From assembly GCF_034627025.1 (NCBI RefSeq), contig NZ_CP141048.1, positions 1,103,501 to 1,167,500 of the forward strand: a DNA stretch of 64,000 bases. Direction: 5' to 3'. Positions 48,893-58,194 of the stretch are shown here, piece by piece. Positions within the stretch are counted from its first letter, which is position 1. Every line of letters starts with the position of its first letter. Under the pieces are notes generated by a model. That model ran no database searches. It worked only from the letters and a program-made list of their open reading frames with translations, and was not told the origin of the DNA. The translations under genes were made by a program, and so were the position numbers. The DNA is from Microvirga lotononidis (lineage in GTDB: Bacteria > Pseudomonadota > Alphaproteobacteria > Rhizobiales > Beijerinckiaceae).

Positions 48893-50491
48893 CTAAAGTC
48901 CCAGGGATCCGCCATCGGAGCGTGGATCGTGCACCGCTTCGACGCGCCCGTTGCGCGGGTGCTTCACCAGCATGCCCGCATGGCCGAAGCGTCCGGAATA
49001 GGCCTCGTCCATCTCCTCGATGCGATGACCGAGCCGCGAGAGGCCGCGGATCAGGCCGGGGTCGAAATGGCTCTCCACCTTCAGCACCGCCTCGCGCTCG
49101 CGAGGCCGTGCATCGAGCAGCCAGCGCGGCGCCTCCACGGCGTCTGCCAGTCCCATGCCGGCCTCTGCGTAGCGCGAAAAGATCTGGCCGAGGAACTGAG
49201 GTTGGGTCTCGCCACCCATCGCCCCGAAGGACAGCACCCGCCCATCGTCGAACACGGCCATGGCCGGATTGAGGGAATGGAGCGGCCGGTGGCCGGGCTC
49301 CAGCCGGTTGCTGCTCGCAGGATCGAGCGAGAAGGCCGTGCCGCGATTGTGCCAGAGGATCCCCGTGGCCGGGAGCAGGCAGCCGGAGCCATAAGCCCAG
49401 AACACGGACTGGATATAGGACACGGCGAGCCCGTCGCGGTCGATGGCCCCCATCCAGATCGTGTCCCCGTCGATGGGGCGTGGCAGCGGAAAGGAGGCGG
49501 CCCGCTTCATGTCGATGAGGGCAGCCTCCCTTTCCAGCGCCTGGGGCGTCAGGAAGGAGGCCGGGTCGTGAGCGAGGTTGCGTGGGTCGGCGACCACCCG
49601 ATCCCGGAGGGAGAAGGCGCGCTTCGCGGCCTCGATGAGGGCGTGATGATGCTCCGGCGTCTCGGCCCGGAGACCCTTGAGGCGCGCAACCATTCCGAGG
49701 ATCAGCAGGGTGGCCAGTCCCTGGCTCGGCGGCGGCAGATTGTAGACGGTGGAGTTCTGCAGCCGGACCGACAGGGGCTCCACGACGCGGGCGCGATAGG
49801 TCTCCAGGTCGCGGCGTGCGATGGGGCTGCCGATCCGTTCCAGATCGAGGGCGATCTCCCGCCCCACATCGCCGCGGTAGAAATCGGCCAGGCCCGCATG
49901 GGCGAGCTGCTCCAGGGTGTCGGCGAGGCGCGGCGTCCGCCTCTGCGTCCGCTCCGGTGCTCTCCTGCCGTCGACCAGGAAGGCCTCGGCAAAACCGGGA
50001 ACCTCATAGAGAGCGGCTTCCTCGCTGGTCACGAACCGCTCTTCGGAGCGGGAGACCGGGTATCCGTCGCGGGCATGGCGAATGGCGTCTCCGAGCAGCA
50101 GATCGAGCGGCAGCTGCCCGCCGAGCGCTTTGGAAAGCTCCAGGGCCAGCCCCCATCCGCTGACCGCACCCGCCACGGTCAGCGCCGAATCCGCTCCGCG
50201 CGGCGGGACGGCGTCATAGCCCTTCTCCCGGTAGCGCCTGATCGTGGCGAGCGAACCGGCGGGCCCGGAGGCGTCGAGGGCATGGATGCGGCCCTTGGGC
50301 TCGCGCACGAGCCAGAACCCGTCGCCGCCGATGCCATTCATGTGCGGATAGACCACCGCAATGGTCGCCGCCATGGCCACCATGGCCTCAATGGCATTGC
50401 CGCCGGCGGCAAGGACGGTCTGGCCGGTCTCGGCGGCGAGCCTATGGGGAGCCGCGACGGCGGCGGTCGAGAAGACGGGAGTTTCAGCCAT
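48893..50491 (-). CDS. gamma-glutamyltransferase family protein
   Basis: About 532 aa Ntn-hydrolase precursor. The autoproteolysis site and nucleophile Thr lie in IDGDTIWMGAIDRDG, which replaces the classical TTH motif as in the YwrD-like branch; earlier GGNAIEAMVAMAATI and NGIGGDGFW match the family, and GGETQPQF is in the small subunit. No signal peptide, so probably cytoplasmic; could act on glutathione, gamma-glutamyl compounds or acylated substrates. The ATG at 50491 is chosen over the longer frame from 50542. Confidence 0.85.
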   Translation of the reverse strand: MAETPVFSTAAVAAPHRLAAETGQTVLAAGGNAIEAMVAMAATIAVVYPHMNGIGGDGFWLVREPKGRIHALDASGPAGSLATIRRYREKGYDAVPPRGADSALTVAGAVSGWGLALELSKALGGQLPLDLLLGDAIRHARDGYPVSRSEERFVTSEEAALYEVPGFAEAFLVDGRRAPERTQRRTPRLADTLEQLAHAGLADFYRGDVGREIALDLERIGSPIARRDLETYRARVVEPLSVRLQNSTVYNLPPPSQGLATLLILGMVARLKGLRAETPEHHHALIEAAKRAFSLRDRVVADPRNLAHDPASFLTPQALEREAALIDMKRAASFPLPRPIDGDTIWMGAIDRDGLAVSYIQSVFWAYGSGCLLPATGILWHNRGTAFSLDPASSNRLEPGHRPLHSLNPAMAVFDDGRVLSFGAMGGETQPQFLGQIFSRYAEAGMGLADAVEAPRWLLDARPREREAVLKVESHFDPGLIRGLSRLGHRIEEMDEAYSGRFGHAGMLVKHPRNGRVEAVHDPRSDGGSLGL

Positions 50492-50593
50492 GGTCTCTTG
50501 AATGTGAGGCGCGACAGAATGAGATTCGGGGAGAACTTGCACCCGAGGGGGCGTTTAGGGTAGTCCCCTTACAACAACTGGAGTTTGGCAGAA

Positions 50594-50836
50594 GTGGCTC
50601 AGGCGAAAAGCACCAACTGGCGCAACGTGATCACCATCATGAGCATCATGATTCTGGTCGGCGGGGAAGTTTTCGGTGTTGCGATTGCCGCCGGCTGGGC
50701 CATCGCCGGCCTGTTCGAGCTCGGAGATCACGTCGGCTACGCCCTCATGGTCCTGTTCAGCCTGTTCGCCATCTACGCCCTCGTTCATCTCTGGCGCCGC
50801 TGCGTCGCCGCCGAGCCGCTGACCGGGCGGGCTTAA
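50594..50836 (+). CDS. hypothetical small membrane protein
   Basis: About 80 aa with two hydrophobic helices (IMSIMILVGGEVFGVAIAAG and YALMVLFSLFAIYALVHL) and short polar ends. Family unknown. The start is ambiguous: TTG 50585 is too close to GGAG, so GTG 50594 is preferred. Its stop overlaps the convergent DUF1850 gene stop (TTAA shared). Confidence 0.65.
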   Translation: MAQAKSTNWRNVITIMSIMILVGGEVFGVAIAAGWAIAGLFELGDHVGYALMVLFSLFAIYALVHLWRRCVAAEPLTGRA

Positions 50837-51201
50837 GGCTCCTCGCACGCCTTCATCACGACCGGATCGGCTGCGGGCGGCACATAGGCCTCCATCGGGC
50901 GGCATTGGCCCGAAATGCAGATCCGCCAATCGGCCGTTGCGCCCGAGCGGCGCATGACCACCTGTTCCTGCGGCGGCAGGCTTGGTTTCCACGCCCAGAC
51001 ACCCTTGGCGAACCTGGCTTCCGGCGGCGGCTCCATCCCGGCCCCGGAGCCGCGCACACGCGCTTCGACGAGTTCGAGCCCCGCCGGCGTCGAGCGCCAA
51101 TCCTCCTCCCAGGCGATCTTTTCGACCGAATGCGTCCAGGCGAGGGTGATCGCGCCCGCCATCAGGGGCGCGACCGTGGAGCCGGCGAGCAGGCAGATCA
51201 T
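50833..51201 (-). CDS. DUF1850 protein, accessory of TAXI-TRAP transporter
   Basis: About 122 aa with an N-terminal signal or anchor (MICLLAGSTVAPLMAGAI), followed by the DUF1850 domain (LAWTHSVEKIAWEEDWR). DUF1850 genes sit directly after fused TRAP permeases in many proteobacteria; the function is unknown. The start ATG (51201-51199) overlaps the permease stop TGA (51203-51201). Confidence 0.85.
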   Translation of the reverse strand: MICLLAGSTVAPLMAGAITLAWTHSVEKIAWEEDWRSTPAGLELVEARVRGSGAGMEPPPEARFAKGVWAWKPSLPPQEQVVMRRSGATADWRICISGQCRPMEAYVPPAADPVVMKACEEP

Positions 51202-53492
51202 CAACCGACAGCCGGTGTGGCGACCCGGCGCAACTGCCAGACGTGGAACCCGACGAAGAGCGCCGCGAGCACGAAACCGATCTCGTCGGTGAGCGTAATC
51301 GCCGCCACGAGGAAGCCAGCCGCCACCGCAGCCCAGAGCCGTTCCCACCATGCCAGAGGCTTCAGGAAATAGCCGACCGATGCCATGCCCCAGAGCACCA
51401 TGGCGAGCGAGGCCTTGATGACGATGTAGACGACCGCGAGCCAGTAGCCAGCCCCTTCGAGGCCTGGAACCGGCTGCAGCATCAGGGTCGGATCGTAAAC
51501 GGCCATATAGGGGATGACGAAGCCGGGCAGCGCGATCCGGACGGCCTGAATGCCGATCTTGAGCCCCGATTCCTTCGCCATGGGGGCGGCGGCGAAAGCC
51601 GCCAGCGCCACTGGGGGCGTCAGGTCCGCCATGATGCCGAAGTAGAACACGAACATGTGCGAGACGATGAGGGGCACGTCGAGCTGCAGCAGGATGGGGG
51701 CCGCGAGCGACGATGTGATGATGTAGTTGGGGATCGTCGGGATGCCCATGCCGAGGATCAGACTGAAGATCATCGTGAGCACGAGGGCGGCGAAGATGTT
51801 CTCCTTGCCGATGGAGATCATCCAGGTGCCGACGATGGTGCCGAGGCCGGTCAGCGTCATGGTGCCGATCACGATGCCCACGACCGCGCAGGCGAGACCG
51901 ACCGGCAGCGCCTGACGGGCGCCGTCCGCCATGGCGTCGACGCAGGCCTGCAGCGTCGTGCGTCCCCGCCCCGTAAATGCGTTCCAAAGGGACAGGGCAG
52001 CGACGACGAGGACCACCAGCGTCACGGTCGAAGCGAGCGAATAGGTCGCCACCAGCGCCAGCCCGATCCAGAACACGATGCGCAGCGCCGGGACGGCCAG
52101 CCCGGCCGCAATCGCAGTGCCGAGGATGAGCGCAACGGTCAGCGACAGGCCCACGGCTCCGGCGAAGAGCGGCGTATAGCCGGTGAAGAGGAGATAGACG
52201 AGCACCCCGAGCGGCGCGATGAGGAACCACTTCGACTTCATCTCGGCCCAGGCATTCGGCAACTCGGCCTTCGGCAGGCCGCGCAGGTTGCGCTTGCCGG
52301 CTTCCAGATGCACCGCGAGATAGCAGGCCGCGAAGTAGAGGACGGCCGGAATGATCGCCGCTTCGACGATCTTCGAATACGGCACGTCGATCGTCTCGGC
52401 CATGATGAACGCCACGGCACCCATGACCGGCGGCATGATCTGGCCGCCCATGGAAGACGTCGCCTCGACGCCGCCGGCGAAGGCGGACGTGAAGCCGAAG
52501 CGCTTCATGAGCGGGATCGTGAACTGGCCCGAGGCCACCACATTGGCCACCCCCGAGCCCGAGACCGTTCCCATGAGCGCGGAGGAGGCCACGCAGACCT
52601 TGCCGGGGCCGCCCTGCTTGTCGCCGAAGACCGCCATCGAGATGTCGTTGAAGAAATCGATGACGCCGGCCTTCTCCATGAAGGCGCCGAACAGGATGAA
52701 CAGGAAGATGTAGGTCGCTGAAACCAGCGTCGGCGTGCCGTAGATGCCTTCCGTTCCGAACGACATGTGCTCGATCACCTGTTCGAGCGAGTAGCCGCGG
52801 TGATCGAGAGGAGCCGGCAGGTAATGTCCGAAGAGGCAATAAGCCAGGAACAAGCCGGCCACGATGGGCAGGGCCGGCCCCATCACGCGCCAGACGAGAT
52901 AGATCAGGATCGCGAGCGAAGCGATGCCGACGACGAGATCGAGCGTGGTGAGCTCGCCCGCGCGAATCACGAGCTCCTCGTAGAGCGCCCAATGGTACAG
53001 CCCCACCAGGAAGCTCGCGACGCCCACGATCCAGCCGATGGCGCGCAGCGATGACGAGCCGGAGCGATGATTGGCGATCATCGCTCCGGCCACGAGGCAC
53101 AGGAAGCCCACGTGGATGGTGCGCACGACCTGGCTCGGCATGCTGCCGCCGAACCAGAGGACAAGCCCGAACGCGCCGGCAATGGCCGCCCAGCCGAGAG
53201 CTCCGTCAATGATGCTGCGACGGCGCACGGCCAGCCCGGCCAGCCACGCGGCCCAGGCCACCATGGCGACGGCCCACAGATGCGTGAGGCTTAAGCCCGC
53301 GATGAAGGGCTGGTCGAGAGGGATGCCGAAGGAGGTGATGATCTGGAACGTGGAGAACGAGACGGCGATCCAGAAGAGGAGCCGCCCCAGCAACCCGTCG
53401 CCGAAGCTCTCCGGCAGGCCATGCTCCGGGTTCACGCTTTCGGACGGCGCTTCCATCTGGGCGAGTTCGGAATTGTTCACACCCTGGCTCAT
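51201..53492 (-). CDS. TRAP transporter permease, fused 4TM-12TM subunit
   Basis: About 763 aa polytopic membrane protein with some 16-18 hydrophobic segments. N-terminal part corresponds to the small Q subunit and the rest to the large M (DctM-like) subunit; the segment MGGQIMPPVMGAVAFIMAET and GMGIPTIPNYIITSSLAAP are signatures of the TAXI-associated M-type permease. Works with the TAXI binding protein. ATG 53492 with a GAGGAG some 12 bases upstream; a longer frame from 53552 is less likely. Confidence 0.92.
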   Translation of the reverse strand: MSQGVNNSELAQMEAPSESVNPEHGLPESFGDGLLGRLLFWIAVSFSTFQIITSFGIPLDQPFIAGLSLTHLWAVAMVAWAAWLAGLAVRRRSIIDGALGWAAIAGAFGLVLWFGGSMPSQVVRTIHVGFLCLVAGAMIANHRSGSSSLRAIGWIVGVASFLVGLYHWALYEELVIRAGELTTLDLVVGIASLAILIYLVWRVMGPALPIVAGLFLAYCLFGHYLPAPLDHRGYSLEQVIEHMSFGTEGIYGTPTLVSATYIFLFILFGAFMEKAGVIDFFNDISMAVFGDKQGGPGKVCVASSALMGTVSGSGVANVVASGQFTIPLMKRFGFTSAFAGGVEATSSMGGQIMPPVMGAVAFIMAETIDVPYSKIVEAAIIPAVLYFAACYLAVHLEAGKRNLRGLPKAELPNAWAEMKSKWFLIAPLGVLVYLLFTGYTPLFAGAVGLSLTVALILGTAIAAGLAVPALRIVFWIGLALVATYSLASTVTLVVLVVAALSLWNAFTGRGRTTLQACVDAMADGARQALPVGLACAVVGIVIGTMTLTGLGTIVGTWMISIGKENIFAALVLTMIFSLILGMGIPTIPNYIITSSLAAPILLQLDVPLIVSHMFVFYFGIMADLTPPVALAAFAAAPMAKESGLKIGIQAVRIALPGFVIPYMAVYDPTLMLQPVPGLEGAGYWLAVVYIVIKASLAMVLWGMASVGYFLKPLAWWERLWAAVAAGFLVAAITLTDEIGFVLAALFVGFHVWQLRRVATPAVG

Positions 53493-53595
53493 GGCGCGGC
53501 GTCTCCTCGATGATGGTTCTTCGTTCTCATGAAAAAGGCCGGAGCAGTTCACCTGCCCCGGCCCGGATGTAAATCGGCCGAAGGGTTTAGGAGCC

Positions 53596-54555
53596 TTATT
53601 TCTTCACGCCCTTCTCGTCGAAATAGCGCTGCGCGCCCGGATGCATCGGAACGGGCATGCCGGAGAGCGCGCTCTCGAGCTTGATGTCCTTGGCGGCCGC
53701 GTGGGCTGCGGAGAGATCCGGCAGGCTCTCATAGATCGCCTTGGTCATCTGGTAGACGGTCTCGTCCTTCACGCCGGAATGGGTCACGAGATAATTCACG
53801 ACGGCGGCCGTCTCGACGGGAGCGGTCTGGCCGCCATAGGTGTTGGCGGGAATCGTCGCCTTGACGTAGGGTGTGCCGACCTTCTCGACGATCGCGGCCG
53901 GGATCTCCACCACGACGATCGGCACAGACGTGGAGAGGTCGCGGATCGAGGAGACGCCGAGGCCGGCCGATTGCAGGGTGGCGTCGAGCTGGCGGTTCTT
54001 CATCAGCTCGACCGATTCGCCGAACGGCAGGTACTCGACCTTGCCGAGATCCTTGTAGGTCAGGCCCGCCCCATGGAGGATCGCCCGGGCATTGAGCTCG
54101 GTGCCGGATTTCGGCGCGCCGACCGAGAGGCGCTTGCCCTTCAGATCCGCGAGCGACTTGATGCCGGATTCCTGCGTCGCGACGATCTGGATGTAGTTCG
54201 GGTAAATGGCCGTGACGCCACGCAGCTTGTCGAGCTTGCTCTTGAAGCCGGCCTCCTCGTCGCCCGCCCAGCCCATGGCGAGGCTGTCGCCGAGGGTGAA
54301 GCCGATCTCGCCCTTGCCCTGCTGCAGGAGAGTAAGGTTTTCCACCGAGGCCTTCGTGGCCTGGACCGACGGCCGCGAGCCCTGGACCTTCTCCGAGAAG
54401 ACCTTGGAGAGAGCGACGCCCAGCGGATAGTAGACCCCGGATGTGCCGCCGGTCAGGACGTTGATGAAATCCTGGGCCTGGGCCGGAATGCTGGCGCCCG
54501 CAAGCGCAAGGGCGGCCGCTGCGCCGACGACGCGGCGCATGACTGTTCGATACAT
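53596..54555 (-). CDS. TAXI-family TRAP solute-binding protein
   Basis: About 319 aa with a signal peptide (MRRVVGAAAALALAGASIPAQA). TAXI-type substrate-binding fold: VLTGGTSGVYYPLGVALSKV and SVGAPKSGTELNARAIL. Feeds the fused permease downstream. Known TAXI ligands include glutamate and related acids; here the substrate is not established. GGGAG six bases upstream supports ATG 54555. First gene of the TRAP operon. Confidence 0.92.
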   Translation of the reverse strand: MYRTVMRRVVGAAAALALAGASIPAQAQDFINVLTGGTSGVYYPLGVALSKVFSEKVQGSRPSVQATKASVENLTLLQQGKGEIGFTLGDSLAMGWAGDEEAGFKSKLDKLRGVTAIYPNYIQIVATQESGIKSLADLKGKRLSVGAPKSGTELNARAILHGAGLTYKDLGKVEYLPFGESVELMKNRQLDATLQSAGLGVSSIRDLSTSVPIVVVEIPAAIVEKVGTPYVKATIPANTYGGQTAPVETAAVVNYLVTHSGVKDETVYQMTKAIYESLPDLSAAHAAAKDIKLESALSGMPVPMHPGAQRYFDEKGVKK

Positions 54556-54709
54556 GGCGTACTCCCTATCTGACGGCGTAATTATCGCTACGCCTGTGTG
54601 TGGGCTAACTTTGACCGCTGACGAAGATTTCTCAAGAGGCTAAGAGGGACTTAATCCTGCCACCTTGGTCGGTAGGGGTGCGTCCTTCCACAGACACATG
54701 CGCTCATCC

Positions 54710-56287
54710 ATGATCAATCGCCGCCGCTTTCTCCAAACCGCTACCGCCACGGCCGCCCTCGCCGCGCAGGGCTTTTCAGGGGCAGCCCTGGCCCAGCAGG
54801 GCCTGAAGATGGGGATCCCCTCCCCCTTCTCGTTCGACGATCTGAAGAAGCGGGCGCAGGACATGGCGCGCTCGCCCTATGCGGCGCCGCAAAGCCCGTC
54901 GCCCGAGGTGCTGGCCCAGATCGACTACGACGCCCACGGCAAGATCCGGTTCAAGACCGATCTGGCGCTCTGGGCCAACGGGCCCAGCGAGTTCCCCGTC
55001 ACCTTCTTCCACCTGGGCCGCTTCTTCCAGAAGCCGGTGCGCATGCACGTGGTCGAGAATGGGCAGGAACGCGAGATCATCTACGACAGCGACTACTTCG
55101 ACATGCCGGCGGATTCGCCCGCCCGGAAGCTGCCGGACAATTCGGGCTTCGCCGGCTTCCGCTTCCAGGAGGCCCGCAACGGCAAGCTCGACTGGAGGAA
55201 GAACGACTGGGTGGCCTTTCTCGGCGCCTCCTATTTCCGCGCCATCGGCGAGCTCTACCAATACGGCCTCTCGGCCCGCGGCCTTGCCGTGGACGTGGCG
55301 GTCTTCGGGAAAAACGAGGAATTCCCCGATTTCACCCACGTCTATTTCGAGACCCCGAAGCCGGGCTCGGATACGGTCACGATCTATGCCCTGCTCGACG
55401 GCCCGAGCGTCGCCGGCGCCTATCGCTTCGTCATGCAGCGGGCGGAGGCGGTGATCATGGACATCGATGCCGCCGTCTTCATGCGCCAGGACGTGAGCCG
55501 CCTCGGCCTCGCGCCCCTGACCTCCATGTACTGGTACTCGGAGAAGTCCAAGACCACCGCCATCGACTGGCGCCCCGAGATCCACGATTCGGACGGGCTC
55601 GCCATGTGGACCGGCACGGGCGAGCGGATCTGGCGCCCGCTCAACAACCCGCCGCGCATCATCACCTCGGCCTTCGCGGACGAGAACCCCAAGGGGTTCG
55701 GTCTGCTCCAGCGCGACCGGAACTTCGACCATTACCTCGACGGCGTCTATTACGACCGCCGCCCGTCCCTCTGGATCGAACCGCAGGGGACCTGGGGCCG
55801 GGGCTCCATCCAGCTCGTCGAGATCCCCACCGACGACGAGATCCACGACAACATCGTGACCATGTGGGTGCCGGCGGACCCGGTGCGCGCGGGCCAGGCC
55901 ATCGAGCTGCGCTACCGGATGTACTGGTCGGCGGAGGAGCCCTATCCGACCCCGCTCGCCCGCGTGGTCGCCACCCGCTTCGGCAATGGCGGGCAGGCCG
56001 GCACGATCCGGCCGAAGGGCGTGCGCAAGTTCATGGTTGAGTTCCTCGGCGAGCCCCTGACCAGGCTCCCGAGCGGCGTGATCCCCAGGCCCGTGCTGAC
56101 CGCCTCCCGGGGCGAGTTCTCGAACATCCTCACGGAGGCCGTCCCCGACAACGTGCCCGGCCACTGGCGCACCCAGTTCGACCTCACCGTGACCGGGACC
56201 GAGCCGGTGGAGATGCGCTGCTACCTGCGCAACGAGAGCGAGATCCTGAGCGAGACCTGGCTGTACCAGTACCACCCGGCGTTCTGA
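54710..56287 (+). CDS. opgG: glucan biosynthesis protein G/D (osmoregulated periplasmic glucans)
   Basis: About 525 aa. Tat-type signal peptide (MINRRRFLQTATATAALAAQ) followed by the OpgG/MdoG fold: a large beta-sandwich with FPVTFFHLGRFFQ, DYFDMP, WIEPQGTWGRGSIQLVE and YRMYW. OpgG/OpgD shape and branch periplasmic glucans; the Tat signal resembles OpgD. No opgH glucosyltransferase gene is adjacent. ATGs at 54698 and 54665 are alternative starts. Confidence 0.9.
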   Translation: MINRRRFLQTATATAALAAQGFSGAALAQQGLKMGIPSPFSFDDLKKRAQDMARSPYAAPQSPSPEVLAQIDYDAHGKIRFKTDLALWANGPSEFPVTFFHLGRFFQKPVRMHVVENGQEREIIYDSDYFDMPADSPARKLPDNSGFAGFRFQEARNGKLDWRKNDWVAFLGASYFRAIGELYQYGLSARGLAVDVAVFGKNEEFPDFTHVYFETPKPGSDTVTIYALLDGPSVAGAYRFVMQRAEAVIMDIDAAVFMRQDVSRLGLAPLTSMYWYSEKSKTTAIDWRPEIHDSDGLAMWTGTGERIWRPLNNPPRIITSAFADENPKGFGLLQRDRNFDHYLDGVYYDRRPSLWIEPQGTWGRGSIQLVEIPTDDEIHDNIVTMWVPADPVRAGQAIELRYRMYWSAEEPYPTPLARVVATRFGNGGQAGTIRPKGVRKFMVEFLGEPLTRLPSGVIPRPVLTASRGEFSNILTEAVPDNVPGHWRTQFDLTVTGTEPVEMRCYLRNESEILSETWLYQYHPAF

Positions 56288-56316
56288 GATATCTCCATAT
56301 AAACCATACGGTTGAT

Positions 56317-56344
56317 AGGGGCGTATAAAATACTATACGCCCCT
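56317..56344. promoter_or_regulatory. perfect 11-bp inverted repeat before the zinc operon
   Basis: AGGGGCGTATA (56317-56327), spacer AAATAC, then TATACGCCCCT (56334-56344). No U-tract follows on either strand, so it is not a normal terminator. It ends five bases before the first candidate start of the His-rich gene, a position expected for a metalloregulator operator. The sequence is not the textbook alphaproteobacterial Zur box, so identity is open. Confidence 0.5.
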
Positions 56345-56348
56345 GGAA

Positions 56349-56540
56349 ATGGCGGGCGAACCGGTCTATGTAGAGGCCATGTCGCATGGCCATCACCACC
56401 ATCATCATTCCCACGAGCATCGGGCGGTTGCCGCCGCTCCGACCTTTTCGCTCCTGCGTCTCTCGGTCGGGCAGCGTCTGGCTGGAACAGCCGTCGTGCT
56501 GGCAGGGTTATGGGTGCTGGTCCTTGGCGTGATGGGATAA
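56349..56540 (+). CDS. small His-rich membrane protein at the head of the zinc operon
   Basis: 63 aa, or 53 if the second ATG (56379) is used. Eight histidines lie within MSHGHHHHHHSHEHR, followed by one hydrophobic helix (AGTAVVLAGLWVLVLGVMG) ending the protein. The stop is three bases before the znuC ATG, so it is translated with the transporter. A metal-binding membrane peptide that concentrates or senses zinc is an inference; no family was recognised. Confidence 0.7.
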   Translation: MAGEPVYVEAMSHGHHHHHHSHEHRAVAAAPTFSLLRLSVGQRLAGTAVVLAGLWVLVLGVMG

Positions 56541-56543
56541 CGC

Positions 56544-57290
56544 ATGTCCGCAGCATCGGCCGCCATCCGTTTCGATGAGGTGACCCTCGGCTACGGCCGC
56601 AGGCCCGCCGTGCATCACCTGGACGGGGAGATCCCCGCCGGTTGTCTGATGGCCGTGGTCGGGCCCAATGGGGCCGGAAAATCGACCCTGCTCAAGGGCA
56701 TCGTCGGCACCCTCAAGCCCCTCGAGGGCGATATCCGGTGTCATGCCTCGCGCGGCATCGCCTATCTGCCCCAGGCGGCCGAGATCGACCGGTCCTTCCC
56801 GCTCTCCGTCTACGATCTCGTCGCCATGGGTCTCTGGACGCGCTCCGGCCTGTTCGGCGGCATCTCCCGGCAGGACCGCGCCAGGATCGACGCCGCCCTG
56901 GCGGCCGTGGGCCTGACCGGCTTCGAGCGGCGCCCGATCTCGACCCTGTCGGGCGGACAGATGCAGCGGGCACTCTTCGCGCGCCTTCTCCTCCAGGACG
57001 CCCCGGTGATCCTGCTCGACGAGCCGTTCACGGCCATCGATGCCAAGACGACCGCCGACCTGCTCGATCTGGTGCGCCGCTGGCATGCGGAATCCCGCAC
57101 CGTCGTCGCCGTGCTGCACGACCTCGACATGGTCAAGCGCGCCTTCCCCGAGACCCTGCTGATCGCCCGCGAGCCGGTGGCCTGGGGCGAGACGGTCGAG
57201 GTCTTGAGCCCGGAGAACCTCCTGAAGGCCCGGCGCATGGTCGAGGCCTACGATCCGCACGCGGATGTCTGCCACCGCAACGTCGCGTGA
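56544..57290 (+). CDS. znuC: zinc ABC transporter ATP-binding protein
   Basis: About 248 aa ABC ATPase. Walker A GPNGAGKST, Q-loop around YLPQAAEID, signature LSGGQMQR, Walker B ILLDEPF and H-loop VLHDLDM. Supplies energy to the metal importer with ZnuB and ZnuA; a manganese specificity is a lower-probability alternative. Starts three bases after the His-rich gene and ends 11 bases before the permease gene. Confidence 0.92.
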   Translation: MSAASAAIRFDEVTLGYGRRPAVHHLDGEIPAGCLMAVVGPNGAGKSTLLKGIVGTLKPLEGDIRCHASRGIAYLPQAAEIDRSFPLSVYDLVAMGLWTRSGLFGGISRQDRARIDAALAAVGLTGFERRPISTLSGGQMQRALFARLLLQDAPVILLDEPFTAIDAKTTADLLDLVRRWHAESRTVVAVLHDLDMVKRAFPETLLIAREPVAWGETVEVLSPENLLKARRMVEAYDPHADVCHRNVA

Positions 57291-57301
57291 GGAACCTGCC
57301 A

Positions 57302-58168
57302 ATGCTCGACCTGTTCTACACGCCGTTTTCCGAATTCGAATTCATGCAGCGCGCCCTGGTGGGCGTGATCGCGATCGCGCTGGGCGGCGGGCCCGTGGGC
57401 GTCTTCCTGATGCTGCGCCGCATGAGCCTGACCGGGGACGCCATGGCCCATGCGATCCTGCCCGGCGCGGCCGTGGGCTATCTTGTGGCCGGGCTCTCGC
57501 TGCCGGCCATGACCATCGGCGGATTGTTCGCGGGCGTGATCGTCGCGGTTGCGGCGGGCCTCGTCTCCCGCTTCACCTCCCTGAAGGAGGATGCGTCCCT
57601 GGCAGCCTTCTACCTGCTGTCCCTGGCGCTCGGCGTCACCATCGTGTCGCTTCGCGGCTCGAACGTGGACCTGCTGCACGTGCTGTTCGGCACCGTCCTG
57701 GCGCTCGACGACGGAACGCTGCTGCTCCTCGCCTCCATCTCGACCATCACCGTCCTGGCGCTCGCGGTGCTCTACCGGCCGCTCGTGCTCGAATGCGTGG
57801 ATCCGATCTTCCTCCGGTCCGTGAGCCGTGCCGGCACGCCGACGCACCTGATCTTTCTCGGGCTCGTCGTGATGAACCTCGTCGGCGGCTTCCACGCGCT
57901 GGGAACCCTGCTCTCCGTCGGCATGATGATGCTGCCCGCCGCCGCATCGCGCTTCTGGACCAGCGACATCACCATGATGATGCTCGTGTCCGTCCTCATC
58001 GGCATCCTGTCCGGATTGAGCGGTCTCCTGCTCTCCTTCCACGCGGAGCTGCCCGCAGGGCCTGCGATCATCCTCTCGGCCGGCGCCGTCTACGTGATGT
58101 CCCTCGTGCTCGGGCGCGAGGGCGGCCTGCTGTGGCTCGCATGGCCCGGCAGGCATCTGGAAGCCTGA
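57302..58168 (+). CDS. znuB: zinc ABC transporter permease
   Basis: About 288 aa of the ABC-3 family with eight or so hydrophobic segments. Family motif GDAMAHAILPGAAVGYLVAG in the third loop (substrate path) and HALGTLLSVGMMMLPAAAS later. Partner of ZnuC and ZnuA. Reads in frame from ATG 57302; GAGGAA precedes it. Confidence 0.9.
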   Translation: MLDLFYTPFSEFEFMQRALVGVIAIALGGGPVGVFLMLRRMSLTGDAMAHAILPGAAVGYLVAGLSLPAMTIGGLFAGVIVAVAAGLVSRFTSLKEDASLAAFYLLSLALGVTIVSLRGSNVDLLHVLFGTVLALDDGTLLLLASISTITVLALAVLYRPLVLECVDPIFLRSVSRAGTPTHLIFLGLVVMNLVGGFHALGTLLSVGMMMLPAAASRFWTSDITMMMLVSVLIGILSGLSGLLLSFHAELPAGPAIILSAGAVYVMSLVLGREGGLLWLAWPGRHLEA

Positions 58169-58194
58169 CCTTCTTCACATAAGGATCAAGACCC

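Noticed and set aside
51243..52721. long plus-strand frame opposite the TRAP permease
   Set aside because: Composition of a shadow frame (His/Arg/Glu-rich); the permease is clear on the minus strand.
56286..56295. GAGATATCTC palindrome at the opgG stop
   Set aside because: Ten-base palindrome overlapping the stop codon, short enough to be chance and without a partner site.
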